Origin: a virus
IMG/VR virus record: IMGVR_UViG_3300028027_000267
Location: 1-21,708 of that record
DNA: 21,708 bases
Direction: 5' to 3' (one strand)
The position numbers were made by a program, and so were the translations under genes. Positions 7,205 to 14,938 of the stretch are shown piece by piece. The notes beneath the pieces were generated by a model that had not been told where the DNA came from, did no database searches, and saw only the letters and a program-made list of their open reading frames with translations. How positions within the stretch are numbered: position 1 is the stretch's first letter; the number at the start of each line of letters is the position of its first letter.

Positions 7205-7861
7205 ATGAGCGTAATTAAGGGACTCAAAAATATTAATGCCCTGCTCGATAAGCCAAAGTACGACGAAAACTCACCAAAGGTAAAGTGGCTAAAACTTGCC
7301 GATGGTCAATCAGTAAAGATTCGTTTTATTGAAGAACTAGATGAAGATTCAGCCAACTATAATGAGGCTCGTGGTCTTGCATTGGTTGTCAAGGAACACA
7401 CAAATCCAAAGGACTACAAGCGCAAGGCTGTAGACACAATGGAAACAGAGGGCCGTGACTGGGCGGAAGAAATGCATCGTAAGGATCCAAAGGCTGGCTG
7501 GAGAGCACGTCTTCGTTTCTATTGCAACGTTCTTGTTGACGATGGTATTGAAAAGCCTTATGTCGCAATCTGGTCAATGGGTATCAGCAAGCAATCATCA
7601 TTCAATACAATCAAGGAATACGCTATGGAGACTGGTAGTATTTCAAATGTTGTTTGGAAGTTAAAGCGTAATGGTCAGGGAACTGAAACTAATTACACAC
7701 TTATTCCATCAGCACCAGACAAGGAACCATTTGACTGGTCTGGAACAGAGCCATTCCCATTGGAATCAGCACTAAAGAAGATTCCATATGCGGAACAAGA
7801 AGCCTTTTATCTAGGCTTTGACGGTCCAACTACAACTTCTGCTACCAACACAGATTGGTAA
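7205..7861 (+). CDS. ssb: Single-stranded DNA-binding protein (phage type)
   Basis: A 218-residue protein with a strong ribosome binding site (AAAGGAG at 7191-7197, seven bases before ATG). It would coat single-stranded DNA at the fork and during recombination. It shows a basic/aromatic OB-like core ('SVKIRFIEEL', 'WRARLRFYCNVLV', 'YVAIWSMGISKQS'), a typical 'NVVWKLKRNGQGTETNYTL' strand pair, and a C-terminal stretch ending 'TNTDW', reminiscent of the acidic protein-interaction tails of phage SSBs. Lys is mostly AAG and Arg mostly CGT here, unlike the AAA-rich tail genes, which suggests high expression. It lies between primase and polymerase and has its own promoter. It lacks the Cys/His zinc site of T4 gp32. 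Confidence 0.75.
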   Translation: MSVIKGLKNINALLDKPKYDENSPKVKWLKLADGQSVKIRFIEELDEDSANYNEARGLALVVKEHTNPKDYKRKAVDTMETEGRDWAEEMHRKDPKAGWRARLRFYCNVLVDDGIEKPYVAIWSMGISKQSSFNTIKEYAMETGSISNVVWKLKRNGQGTETNYTLIPSAPDKEPFDWSGTEPFPLESALKKIPYAEQEAFYLGFDGPTTTSATNTDW

Positions 7862-7862
7862 T

Positions 7863-10028
7863 ATGAGTTACGTAGGCTTACACGTACACACACACTATTC
7901 ACTATTTGATGGTGTTGCTACTCCAGAAGAATATATTGACCGAGCAGTTGAACTTGGTATGCCAGCATTGGCTATCACAGATCACGGAACCTTATCTGGG
8001 CATCGGGAACTGTACCGAATTGCAAAAGCAAAAGGTGTAAAGCCTATTCTTGGCGTAGAAGGATATTTTTGTGCTGATAGATTTGACAAGAGGGCAAAGG
8101 CAGAACGCACTGAGCCAACTGATATGGTCTATAACCACATTATCCTTCTCGCTAAGAACCAACTTGGTTTAGAGAATCTAAACAAGATTAATGAGATCGC
8201 TTGGACTGAAGGATATTTTAATAAGCCACGTTTTGACTTTGAAGTTCTTGAAAAGTATAGCGAAGGAATTATTGTTTTATCTGGATGCCTAAGCGGTATC
8301 ATTGCTAAAGCGCTAGAGCATGGAGAGTATGCTCAAGCAAAGAAACACATTGAATGGTTTAAGCGTGTCTTTGCAGATGATTTTTATATGGAACTTATGC
8401 CACATAATGGTGCAGAAGTTAACAAGCAACTTGCAGAACTTGCAGATGAATTTAAAATTCAAACAGTCGTAACGCCAGACTGTCATCACGTTGATGAATC
8501 ACAAAAAGAAATTCAAGAGTTTAAGTTACTTATGAACTCTCATGCCAAAGTACAAAAAGATACTACCTATGACAAGTCAAAGAAGCAAGATAGCATGATG
8601 AGCCGCCTAGACTATTTGTATGGTGAAGACCGTCAAATGTCTTTTAATAAGTTTGACATTCACCTTCTTTCATACGATGAGATGAAGTTTGCTATGGAAT
8701 CCCAGGGTATTGTAAGAGAAGATATGTATATTAACTCTATAGCCATTGCAGATAAGATAGAAGACTATGACATTAAAGATGGCTTAAACCTTTTGCCAGT
8801 ACAATATAAGAACCCAGACAAAGAACTTAAGGCTCTGGCTTTAGAAGGTTTGAAGAGTCGTGGTTTGGAAGGCAATCAAGAATACCTAGATCGGCTTGAT
8901 GAAGAATTAGAAATTATTAAAAACAAAAACTTTGGTCCATATTTCCTTGTTGTGCAAAACATGATTGGTTGGGCAAAGAAAGAGGGAATCCTTGTTGGTC
9001 CAGGTCGTGGATCTGCTGCAGGTTCACTTGTATGCTACGCACTTAGAATTACAGACATTGATCCAATTAAACATGGACTACTGTTCTTTCGTTTTATTAA
9101 TCCAGATCGAAATGACTTTCCCGATATTGATACAGATATTCAAGATACTCGCCGTGAAGAAGTAAAAGACTATCTGGTTAGACAGTATCGACACGTAGCA
9201 TCAATTGCTACATTTTTAGAGTTTACAGGAAAAGGTATTGTTCGTGACGTTGCAAGAGTATTAAACATTCCTTTATCGGATGTAAACAAGGTTTTGAAGA
9301 CCGTAGACACTTGGGATGATTTTTGTAGTTCAAAATCAACAAGAGAGTTTCGTGATAAATATCCAGAGGTAGAGGTATATGGTGAACAACTTCGTGGACG
9401 TATCCGTGGTACTGGTATTCATGCTGCTGGGGTAGTTACTGCAAAAGAACCAATATTTAGACATGCTCCAATGGAAACAAGATCTTCTACTGGTAGTGAT
9501 GAACGTATTCCTGTTGTTGGTGTTGATATGGAAGAGGCTGAACGAATTGGTTTAATTAAGATTGATGCTCTTGGTCTTAAAACTCTTAGTGTACTTAAAG
9601 ATACCATTGACATGGTTAAAGAAAATCATTATGTAGACATTGATTTACTTTCAATTGATATGGAAGATAAGGATGTTTATGAAATGTTATCTAGTGGATA
9701 CACCAAGGGTGTATTTCAGTGCGAAGCAACACCATACACAAACCTATTAATTAAAATGGGAGTCAAGAACCTTGATGAACTTGCAGCATCAAATGCTTTG
9801 GTTCGCCCAGGTGCTGCAAATACAATTGGTAAAGATTATATTGATCGTAAGCATGGTCGTCAAAACATTAATTATCTTCACCAAATTTTAAAACCATTTA
9901 CGGAGGATACTTATGGTTGCATTCTTTACCAAGAACAAGTTATGCAGGCATGCGTACAACTTGGAGGTATGTCCATGTCGGAAGCAGATAAAGTTAGAAA
10001 AAATCATTGGCAAGAAAAAAGATGCTAA
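7863..10028 (+). CDS. dnaE: DNA polymerase III alpha subunit, 5' part (frame broken at 9998-10003)
   Basis: First part of a C-family replicative polymerase. Start chosen at the ATG at 7863, two bases after the SSB stop; an upstream in-frame ATG at 7818 lies inside ssb. Residues 1-13 hold the PHP signature 'LHVHTHYS' and 'TDHG' follows at D40-H41, so a PHP-type proofreading nuclease is possible. The polymerase core has 'GPGRGSAAGSLV' and the catalytic Asps 'FPDIDTD' (D421, D423) and 'KIDALG' (D568). Homology runs to residue 713 ('EADKVRK'), then the frame hits a stop after eight unrelated residues. The truncated 721-residue product would lack the rest of the fingers and the OB region. Read through with one base skipped, it joins the next entry into a polymerase of about 1090 residues, near the E. 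coli length. Confidence 0.9.
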   Translation: MSYVGLHVHTHYSLFDGVATPEEYIDRAVELGMPALAITDHGTLSGHRELYRIAKAKGVKPILGVEGYFCADRFDKRAKAERTEPTDMVYNHIILLAKNQLGLENLNKINEIAWTEGYFNKPRFDFEVLEKYSEGIIVLSGCLSGIIAKALEHGEYAQAKKHIEWFKRVFADDFYMELMPHNGAEVNKQLAELADEFKIQTVVTPDCHHVDESQKEIQEFKLLMNSHAKVQKDTTYDKSKKQDSMMSRLDYLYGEDRQMSFNKFDIHLLSYDEMKFAMESQGIVREDMYINSIAIADKIEDYDIKDGLNLLPVQYKNPDKELKALALEGLKSRGLEGNQEYLDRLDEELEIIKNKNFGPYFLVVQNMIGWAKKEGILVGPGRGSAAGSLVCYALRITDIDPIKHGLLFFRFINPDRNDFPDIDTDIQDTRREEVKDYLVRQYRHVASIATFLEFTGKGIVRDVARVLNIPLSDVNKVLKTVDTWDDFCSSKSTREFRDKYPEVEVYGEQLRGRIRGTGIHAAGVVTAKEPIFRHAPMETRSSTGSDERIPVVGVDMEEAERIGLIKIDALGLKTLSVLKDTIDMVKENHYVDIDLLSIDMEDKDVYEMLSSGYTKGVFQCEATPYTNLLIKMGVKNLDELAASNALVRPGAANTIGKDYIDRKHGRQNINYLHQILKPFTEDTYGCILYQEQVMQACVQLGGMSMSEADKVRKNHWQEKRC
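9998..10003 (+). other. A6 run: one-base frameshift site in dnaE
   Basis: At the run of six A, the upstream frame reads R-K then N-H-W and soon stops (10026-10028). Skipping one base gives 'VRKIIGKKKDAKEF', matching the 'RR.MGKKK' motif of DnaE. This is either a one-base homopolymer error in the sequence, a real inactivating mutation, or a +1 (or -2) translational slip. Confidence 0.85.
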
Positions 10029-11136
10029 AGAGTTTAATGAGTTCCAAGATCGTTTTATTAGTGGTGCTAGTAAGTATATCGCCCCTAATGATGCTTTGGA
10101 TCTTTGGCATGATTTTGAAGCGCATGCTGGGTATTCGTTCAACAAGTCGCATGCCGTTGCTTACAGCACTCTCTCGTATTGGACAGCGTGGCTCAAATAC
10201 CACTATCCATTAGAATTTATGTTTGCTCTTTTAAAAAATGAAAAAGATAAAGATGGAAGAACGGAGTATTTAATTGAAGCGAAAAGAATGGGAATTAGCA
10301 TTAAACTCCCTCACATTAACGATTCGGATAAAGATTTTAAAATTGAGGGTAAGGGTATTCGGTTTGGACTCAGTGCTATCAAGTTCATATCTGACACGAT
10401 TGCAGAAAGATATATTGCAGCACGGCCTTTTAAGTCCTATAGAGAACTCGAAGAGTTTACATTTACAAAAGGAAACGGAGTAAACTCTCGTGCCCTACAA
10501 GCATTAAGGGTAATTGGTGCAGCAACTTTTGCAGACCATCCACGTAATGATGATGAGATTAAAGAGCATCTTTACGAATATCTAAATCTTCCAGAATTTA
10601 ATATTACTATTCCTTCACACTACTATGCATTTATTAGTGATACAGAAAGTTTTGAAGAAAAAGGATCGTTCATACTTCTTGGTATGGTTAAAGCCATTAA
10701 GCGTGGTACTGGTTGGTCTAGAGTTGAGGTTCTTGATAAGACTGGTAGTATTGGTATATTTGATGAAGAACAGACAACAATTGAAACTGGAAAAACTTAT
10801 TTACTTCTTGCAACAGACAACAGAATTGTTTCTGCAATACCTGTTGATGAAATAAAAGGTTCAGATAATGCTCTTGTAAAATTTTTAAGTTATAGACAAC
10901 TGCCATATAAAGATGAAGAAATGTACGTGGTATCATTTAAACCTAGGATTACTAAAGCAGGCAAGAAGATGGCAACTCTTACTCTTGCAGATACAAGTAG
11001 AGACCTGCATCCAATTACAGTATTTCCTACAGCATTCTCAAAAGCATATATGCACATTGAAGAAGGCAAATCATATAAATTTAGTTTTGGCAAAACAAAA
11101 GATGGAACAATAACACTGGAGGATATAAATGCTTGA
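10003..11136 (+). CDS. dnaE: DNA polymerase III alpha subunit, 3' part (fingers to OB)
   Basis: Continuation of the polymerase in the other frame. Homology begins at 'IIGKKKDAKEF' at 10003. The ATG at 9913 in this frame has no good ribosome site and encodes unrelated residues, so it is not a real start. It contains 'FNKSHAVAYSTLSYWTAWLK', the hallmark DnaE segment for primer-template contact, then a helix-hairpin-helix-like region ('NSRALQALRVIGA'). There are two apparent OB-like segments: a short one around 'LLGMVKAIKRGTGWSRVEV' and a canonical one around 'TKAGKKMATLTLAD...ITVFPTAF'. The stop overlaps the MazG start by eight bases. No sliding clamp or tau gene is visible, so the polymerase probably uses host partners. 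Confidence 0.88.
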   Translation: MIGKKKDAKEFNEFQDRFISGASKYIAPNDALDLWHDFEAHAGYSFNKSHAVAYSTLSYWTAWLKYHYPLEFMFALLKNEKDKDGRTEYLIEAKRMGISIKLPHINDSDKDFKIEGKGIRFGLSAIKFISDTIAERYIAARPFKSYRELEEFTFTKGNGVNSRALQALRVIGAATFADHPRNDDEIKEHLYEYLNLPEFNITIPSHYYAFISDTESFEEKGSFILLGMVKAIKRGTGWSRVEVLDKTGSIGIFDEEQTTIETGKTYLLLATDNRIVSAIPVDEIKGSDNALVKFLSYRQLPYKDEEMYVVSFKPRITKAGKKMATLTLADTSRDLHPITVFPTAFSKAYMHIEEGKSYKFSFGKTKDGTITLEDINA

Positions 11137-11452
11137 TAGCATGGCAGTAGAACTACACAAGAACGCAATTGAGAAAGGTTTTTGGCCAGAGCCAGATGCC
11201 GTAGATGATATCTTTATTGCAAAACAATTAATGATGATTGTGTCCGAAGTAACTGAGGTTATGGAAGCAATTCGTAAAGATAAGGGCGAAGAAGAAATCA
11301 CAGCAGAGTTTGCAGATATTATTATTCGTACACTGGATTTATATGCTGGTGTAGTAGATGCTGGCTATACACGCCTATCTCTTGATCATGCACTTAAAGA
11401 TAAGGTAGAGTTTAATAAGACTCGTGCAGAAAAACACGGGGTACGATTCTAA
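11129..11452 (+). CDS. mazG: MazG-like nucleotide pyrophosphohydrolase
   Basis: A 107-residue all-alpha NTP pyrophosphatase-type protein. The MazG metal motif is visible: 'SEVTEVMEAI' (E40, E43) and 'AEFADIIIRTLDL' (E60, D63), the ExxE...ExxD pattern. The family hydrolyses NTPs/dNTPs to monophosphates, and phage MazG has been linked to nucleotide pool or alarmone effects; the substrate cannot be read from the sequence. GGAGG in the end of dnaE (before 11129) acts as ribosome binding site. It overlaps dnaE by eight bases and abuts the RecA-like gene by one base. The length matches single-domain MazG-like proteins rather than the two-domain E. coli MazG. Confidence 0.85.
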   Translation: MLDSMAVELHKNAIEKGFWPEPDAVDDIFIAKQLMMIVSEVTEVMEAIRKDKGEEEITAEFADIIIRTLDLYAGVVDAGYTRLSLDHALKDKVEFNKTRAEKHGVRF

Positions 11453-12468
11453 TGGCTGTAACTATGGAAGAAGTGCTAGCACAACTTAACCCTAAGTTGC
11501 GTAAGACTATTATGATTGGAGACTCAGTTCCTCCAACAGAATATGCAGAAACACCCAGTTTTGGTTTAAACCGTGCTCTAGCAGGCGGATTACCTTATGG
11601 TAGACAAGTATTGGTTTGGGGCTCAAAGTCTTCTGCAAAGTCCTCTCTATGCCTTCAGATGATAGGTCTAGCACAGAAGGAAGGCAAGATATGTGCATGG
11701 ATTGATGCAGAAATGTCATATGATAAAGTTTGGGCAGAGCGACTTGGCGTAGATTCATCTAAATTAATTTACTCTCAAGCACGTACAATTAATGAGATGG
11801 TTGATGTTGGAACAAACTTGATTAATGCTGGTGTTGATATTGTTGTTGTTGATTCAATTACATCTTTGCTTCCAGCAATTTATTTTGAAAAAGATTCAGA
11901 TGAACTTAAGCAATTAGAAAATACAAAACAGATTGGTGCAGAGTCAAGAGACTTTAGTAATGCATGGAAGATGATTAACTATGCTAACAACAAAGTTAAG
12001 CCAACTCTATTTGTTCTTATTTCTCAATCAAGAAATAATATTAGCGCAATGTATACAAGTCAGCAACCAACAGGTGGGCAGGCTACAAAGTTTTATTCGT
12101 CAACAGTTATCAAACTGTTCTCATCAGAATCAGACAACCAGGCAATAAAAGGCAAGATCAAGATTGGTGATAAGTTGATTGAAGAAAAGGTTGGAAGAAA
12201 GATTCGTTGGGAACTGCAGTTCTCTAAAACTTCTCCAGGTTTTCAATCAGGCGAATATGATTTTTATTTTAGAGGTGACGAAGTTGGCATAGACTCTATT
12301 GGTGATTTAGTTGATACTGCAGAGTCTGCTGGTCTAGTAAATCGCACAGGTGCATGGTATCAACTTGATGATGGCACAAAAGTCCAAGGTCGTGATGGTT
12401 TTATTGCACGTGTGAAAGAAGATCTTACATTACAAGAATCATTAAAAAAGAAACTATCTGATGGCTGA
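11452..12468 (+). CDS. recA: RecA/UvsX-like recombinase with altered P-loop
   Basis: A 338-residue RecA-family strand-exchange protein. The core shows 'FGLNRALAGGLPYGRQVLVWG', Walker A 'GSKSSAKSS' (residues 57-65), 'WIDAEMSYD' with the catalytic-type E87, and Walker B 'DIVVVDSI' with D134. A segment 'SAMYTSQQPTGGQATKFYSS' corresponds to the L2 DNA-binding loop region, and 'RKIRWEL...KTSPGFQSGEYDFYF' to the core's last strands. The P-loop Gly before the catalytic Lys is Ala (SAK instead of SGK), otherwise the site is intact (K63, S64). The gene lies between MazG and a run of nuclease genes, fitting recombination-dependent replication or repair. The length is close to RecA (about 350) and the C-terminus is slightly shorter. 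Confidence 0.88.
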   Translation: MAVTMEEVLAQLNPKLRKTIMIGDSVPPTEYAETPSFGLNRALAGGLPYGRQVLVWGSKSSAKSSLCLQMIGLAQKEGKICAWIDAEMSYDKVWAERLGVDSSKLIYSQARTINEMVDVGTNLINAGVDIVVVDSITSLLPAIYFEKDSDELKQLENTKQIGAESRDFSNAWKMINYANNKVKPTLFVLISQSRNNISAMYTSQQPTGGQATKFYSSTVIKLFSSESDNQAIKGKIKIGDKLIEEKVGRKIRWELQFSKTSPGFQSGEYDFYFRGDEVGIDSIGDLVDTAESAGLVNRTGAWYQLDDGTKVQGRDGFIARVKEDLTLQESLKKKLSDG

Positions 12469-12640
12469 TTTTAAAATATTTTCAGGTAAATTTCCATGTA
12501 AGAAATGTCAAGAAGAGGTTTTGTCTTTAAGGCTTTGGCCTGAAAGCGGAGATGCAACTTGGATGTGCAGCAGCAAGCATATATCTAAAGTTAATCTTCT
12601 ACCTCAAAAGAAAAAGAAGGCAGATTTTAAAAGTGAGTGA
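12461..12640 (+). CDS. Zinc-ribbon miniprotein (59 residues)
   Basis: A 59-residue open frame that fills the gap after the RecA-like gene, overlapping it by eight bases (ATGGCTGA) and overlapping the next gene by eight bases. It has C13-x2-C16 and C36-x3-H40, a probable zinc site, and a basic stretch QKKKKAD near the C-terminus. The start/stop overlap geometry at both ends is identical to that of neighbouring real genes, which supports it being translated. The function is unknown; a small DNA- or protein-binding partner of the recombination proteins is plausible. Confidence 0.65.
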   Translation: MADFKIFSGKFPCKKCQEEVLSLRLWPESGDATWMCSSKHISKVNLLPQKKKKADFKSE

Positions 12641-12917
12641 AAGATCAGAATCAAAAAGATTGGGAGCCAAGCAGCATAAAAACTCTGGTAGAAATAACAC
12701 CAAAGGTGATGCTTCATGGAATAACTTTGTTATTGACTTTAAAGAATGCTCAAAGTCATTTACTTTAAACCAAGACGTATGGGCCAAGGTTGTCACTGAT
12801 GCACTTAAGAAGAGTATGGATCCAGCCTTGATTATTGTTCTTGGCGAGGGTACACAGAAGGTTAGGCTTGCTATAATTGAATTAGATATGCTAGAACAGT
12901 TAGTAGAGGGGGAGTAA
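12633..12917 (+). CDS. PD-(D/E)XK resolvase-like nuclease
   Basis: A 94-residue protein from a GTG at 12633, eight bases inside the preceding miniprotein gene; an earlier in-frame ATG at 12552 lies inside that gene and encodes no homologous sequence. The layout is that of small phage endonucleases of the Holliday-junction-resolvase/VRR-like type: 'SKRLGAKQHKNSGRNNTKGD' (K24-G25-D26), a strand 'FVIDFKEC' (D35-x-K37, where the family usually has E-x-K), 'SFTLNQDVWAKVVTDALKK' and 'DPALIIVLGEG'. It would cut branched DNA intermediates. Asp in place of Glu in the D-x-K motif is acceptable in this superfamily. It lies next to recA and near Cas4-like and RuvC-like genes. The assignment is from motif recognition. 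Confidence 0.6.
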   Translation: MSERSESKRLGAKQHKNSGRNNTKGDASWNNFVIDFKECSKSFTLNQDVWAKVVTDALKKSMDPALIIVLGEGTQKVRLAIIELDMLEQLVEGE

Positions 12918-12918
12918 T

Positions 12919-13233
12919 ATGACTGAAACAGGTCCACAACAAACAACACTAGATATGGTTAATGGTTTGGCAGAGATTGCTGAGTTTATGGAAGATGAAG
13001 AACTAACCATGGCATTAACAATGATTGCTAAGTTAATTATTAAACCAGATATTCCTATGCCAGTTGCAGCAATTGAAATTGTTAGACTTCAGGCAATTGC
13101 AGGAAAGTTGGCCTTAAAGGCTACTTGGATGGCAAATGTTGACAAAAATAATCGGGCAAAGAAAAACATATATTACACAGCAGCAGAAGCAGTAAACAAC
13201 TTGGTATCAGCACTTAAATACATCATGCGCTAA
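12919..13233 (+). CDS. Small helical protein of unknown function
   Basis: A 104-residue protein with a good ribosome site (GGGGGAG, six bases upstream of the ATG). It is predominantly alpha-helical, with acidic N-terminal helices (AEIAEFMEDEEL) and a basic C-terminal half ('DKNNRAKKNIYYTAAEAVNNLV'). No cysteine pairs, P-loop, signal peptide or catalytic motif is seen. It begins one base after the resolvase-like stop, so is cotranscribed with it, and is followed by a short intergenic promoter. I do not recognise the family; a partner of the adjacent nucleases is a contextual guess. Confidence 0.5.
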   Translation: MTETGPQQTTLDMVNGLAEIAEFMEDEELTMALTMIAKLIIKPDIPMPVAAIEIVRLQAIAGKLALKATWMANVDKNNRAKKNIYYTAAEAVNNLVSALKYIMR

Positions 13234-13235
13234 CC

Positions 13236-13244
13236 TGGTATACT
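13236..13244 (+). promoter_or_regulatory. Extended -10 promoter before the Cas4-like gene
   Basis: TGGTATACT (TGn plus TATACT at 13239-13244) lies in the 32-base intergenic space. No convincing -35 is present at 16-18 bases. Transcription would begin near 13251, about 15 bases before the ATG. An AAAGGA ribosome site lies at 13255-13260. Confidence 0.4.
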
Positions 13245-13265
13245 TATATAAAACAAAGGAATATA

Positions 13266-14081
13266 ATGACAAAGAATTTGCTACATGAAGTGATGATAAA
13301 GAGTGTTTCTAGGAAAAATAATATCTTAGATTCAGATGCTTTAATTGAAAAGATACGTTCTGGCTATGTGGTCAATCGTGGTCCAAAATTTACAACAAAG
13401 AAGACGTTTGCTCCTTCTACTATTGCGTACTCGCATGGAGAATGTCCAAGATATTGGTATTTGGCATTTGAAGGACAGACATTTGAAGATAACGCAGATG
13501 CTTATGGTGCTGCTAATATGACTGCAGGAACTCTTTCACATGCTCGTATTCAGGATGCAATGATAGGTGCTGGTATTGTTAAAATTTATAAAGATGATGA
13601 AGGCAATCCCACAACTGAATTTAAGATTCGCTATGACGATCCTCCAATCTTTGGTTACGGTGACGTAATGCTTGATTGGGAAGGTGAAGAAATCGTAGGA
13701 GAAATCAAGACAATGCTAAATGAGGGATTTGAATATCGTAAGAATTCAATGAAGCCAAAGACAGGCCATCTCATACAGTTACTTATTTATATGAAAATTT
13801 TAGGAAAGAAAAAGGGTGTTCTTATTTATGAAAATAAAAACAATCACGAACTTCTTATTCTTCCAGTAGAGGTTGATGACAACTATCGTCAATGGGTTGA
13901 TAATGCTTTTCAGTGGATGCGTGAAGTACGTCAGGCCTGGGTTAATAAAACTCTTCCAACAAAAAACTATCGCTCTAACTCAAAGATTTGTAAGACTTGT
14001 CCAATTCAGAAAGCATGTGCAGATGCTGGAGATGGAACAATTAAGATTAAATCAATGGAGAAGTTAGTTGAAACTTTGTAA
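13266..14081 (+). CDS. Cas4-like PD-(D/E)XK nuclease with Fe-S cysteines
   Basis: A 271-residue RecB-family nuclease of the Cas4/AddB type found in many phages without CRISPR. Active-site residues appear in order: H92 ('LSHARIQ'), D133 ('GYGDVMLDW'), E146-x-K148 ('VGEIKTM') and Q171-x3-Y175 ('QLLIY'). Four cysteines for a 4Fe-4S cluster are C60 ('ECPRYW') and C242, C245, C251 ('CKTCPIQKAC'), the Cas4-like one-plus-three arrangement. It would act as an exonuclease on double-stranded ends, feeding recombination with the RecA-like protein. A promoter-like extended -10 and AAAGGA ribosome site precede it. The last 14 bases overlap the next gene. Confidence 0.85.
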   Translation: MTKNLLHEVMIKSVSRKNNILDSDALIEKIRSGYVVNRGPKFTTKKTFAPSTIAYSHGECPRYWYLAFEGQTFEDNADAYGAANMTAGTLSHARIQDAMIGAGIVKIYKDDEGNPTTEFKIRYDDPPIFGYGDVMLDWEGEEIVGEIKTMLNEGFEYRKNSMKPKTGHLIQLLIYMKILGKKKGVLIYENKNNHELLILPVEVDDNYRQWVDNAFQWMREVRQAWVNKTLPTKNYRSNSKICKTCPIQKACADAGDGTIKIKSMEKLVETL

Positions 14082-14358
14082 TAAATGTGATTTATACTTC
14101 ACACCAAAAGTGTCTTATCAAATTTACTGCAGTGAACTATGTAGAGATGAAGCAACAAGAGAAAAAATTGCAGAACGATATCAAATTACTCGTAGACAAA
14201 AAAGATTAGGCAAAATTAGAAAATGTTTAGGCGGTTGTGGTGTTGATCTTTCAATCTATAACGACTCTGGATTTTGTTCTAATTGTAATATTAGTAAAAA
14301 AGAAGTTGACAAAATGTTAAAAGAATTGAAAGGTTTTATTGACTATGAGCAAGAATAA
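14068..14358 (+). CDS. Two-zinc-knuckle basic protein
   Basis: A 96-residue protein from a TTG at 14068 with GGAGAAG upstream, overlapping the nuclease gene by 14 bases. It contains two Cys clusters: CNKC plus 'YCSELC' at residues 4-25, and CLGGC plus 'FCSNC' at about 53-74. The segment between them is rich in Arg/Lys ('RRQKRLGKIRK'), so nucleic-acid binding is likely. The first cluster looks like the FCS/MYM-like knuckle common in actinophage proteins. Its position between the Cas4-like and RuvC-like genes suggests a DNA-structure-binding accessory; I cannot name the family. The TTG is needed to include the first CxxC. Confidence 0.6.
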   Translation: MKLCNKCDLYFTPKVSYQIYCSELCRDEATREKIAERYQITRRQKRLGKIRKCLGGCGVDLSIYNDSGFCSNCNISKKEVDKMLKELKGFIDYEQE

Positions 14359-14938
14359 GTGGGGGCTAGAGTTGGCACCAGATACTATTTGCTCAATTGA
14401 TGCAAGTACTAATAGCCTTGCCTTTGCTTTATTTGACACTAAGCAACAAACTTTGGGAGTTGTTGGAAAGATTTATTTTGAAGGTAAAGATACATATGAA
14501 AAAGTAATGGATGCTGGAAAAAAGGTAAAAGCCTTCTTTGATCTTTACAATGGGTTTGAAGCAATAGTTATTGAGCATACTGTTTTTATGAATTCTCCAA
14601 AAACTGCTGCAGACCTTGCTCTAGTTCAAGGAGCAATTTTAGGATCTGCAGGACAGTCTGGAACTAAAATAATAGGCAAGGTTTCTCCGATCACTTGGCA
14701 AAACTATATTGGAAATAAAAAAATATCTAAAGATGAACAATTGTTTATACGTTCACAAAATCCTGGAAAATCTGTGTCTTGGTATAAAGCATATGAAAGA
14801 ATGCTTCGTAAAGAGAGAACAATCAAGTTTATTAATACTCTTTATGATAAAACTATAGATGATAATGACGTTGCAGATGCTTGTGGAATCGGGCACTGGG
14901 CTATGTATAATTGGGGAAAAGCAATAGGAGTTGAATAA
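14345..14938 (+). CDS. RuvC-like Holliday junction resolvase
   Basis: A 197-residue RNase H-fold endonuclease, start taken at the ATG at 14345, which overlaps the zinc-knuckle gene by 14 bases; a TTG at 14339 would add two residues. Catalytic acids are visible in family order: D19 in 'CSIDASTNSLAFAL', E77 in 'AIVIEH', and D175/D178 in 'DDNDVADACGIGHWA'. It would resolve Holliday junctions or debranch replicating phage DNA before packaging. It is the second candidate resolvase in the cluster, besides the PD-(D/E)XK protein at 12633. The C-terminal end is coupled to the next short gene by a one-base overlap. Confidence 0.82.
   Translation: MSKNKWGLELAPDTICSIDASTNSLAFALFDTKQQTLGVVGKIYFEGKDTYEKVMDAGKKVKAFFDLYNGFEAIVIEHTVFMNSPKTAADLALVQGAILGSAGQSGTKIIGKVSPITWQNYIGNKKISKDEQLFIRSQNPGKSVSWYKAYERMLRKERTIKFINTLYDKTIDDNDVADACGIGHWAMYNWGKAIGVE

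Noticed and set aside
7818-7862. ATG at 7818 as dnaE start
   Set aside because: It lies inside ssb; the PHP domain begins at the ATG at 7863, right after the ssb stop.
9606-9635. TTGACA inside dnaE with a 17-base spacer
   Set aside because: The -10 position reads TATGTA, a poor match, and no gene starts downstream; similar isolated TTGACA sites at 5033, 8655 and 17148 were dismissed for the same reason.
9913-10002. ATG at 9913 as a separate start for the 3' dnaE part
   Set aside because: The first 30 codons encode unrelated residues opposite the intact upstream DnaE frame; no ribosome site precedes it.
12552-12632. Upstream start of the PD-(D/E)XK gene at ATG 12552
   Set aside because: It would lie inside the zinc miniprotein frame and adds residues without family likeness; GTG 12633 fits the overlap pattern.
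13266-14081. Cas4-like gene as evidence for a CRISPR system
   Set aside because: No repeats-and-spacers array and no cas1/cas2 are present; Cas4-like nucleases are common in phages for recombination.
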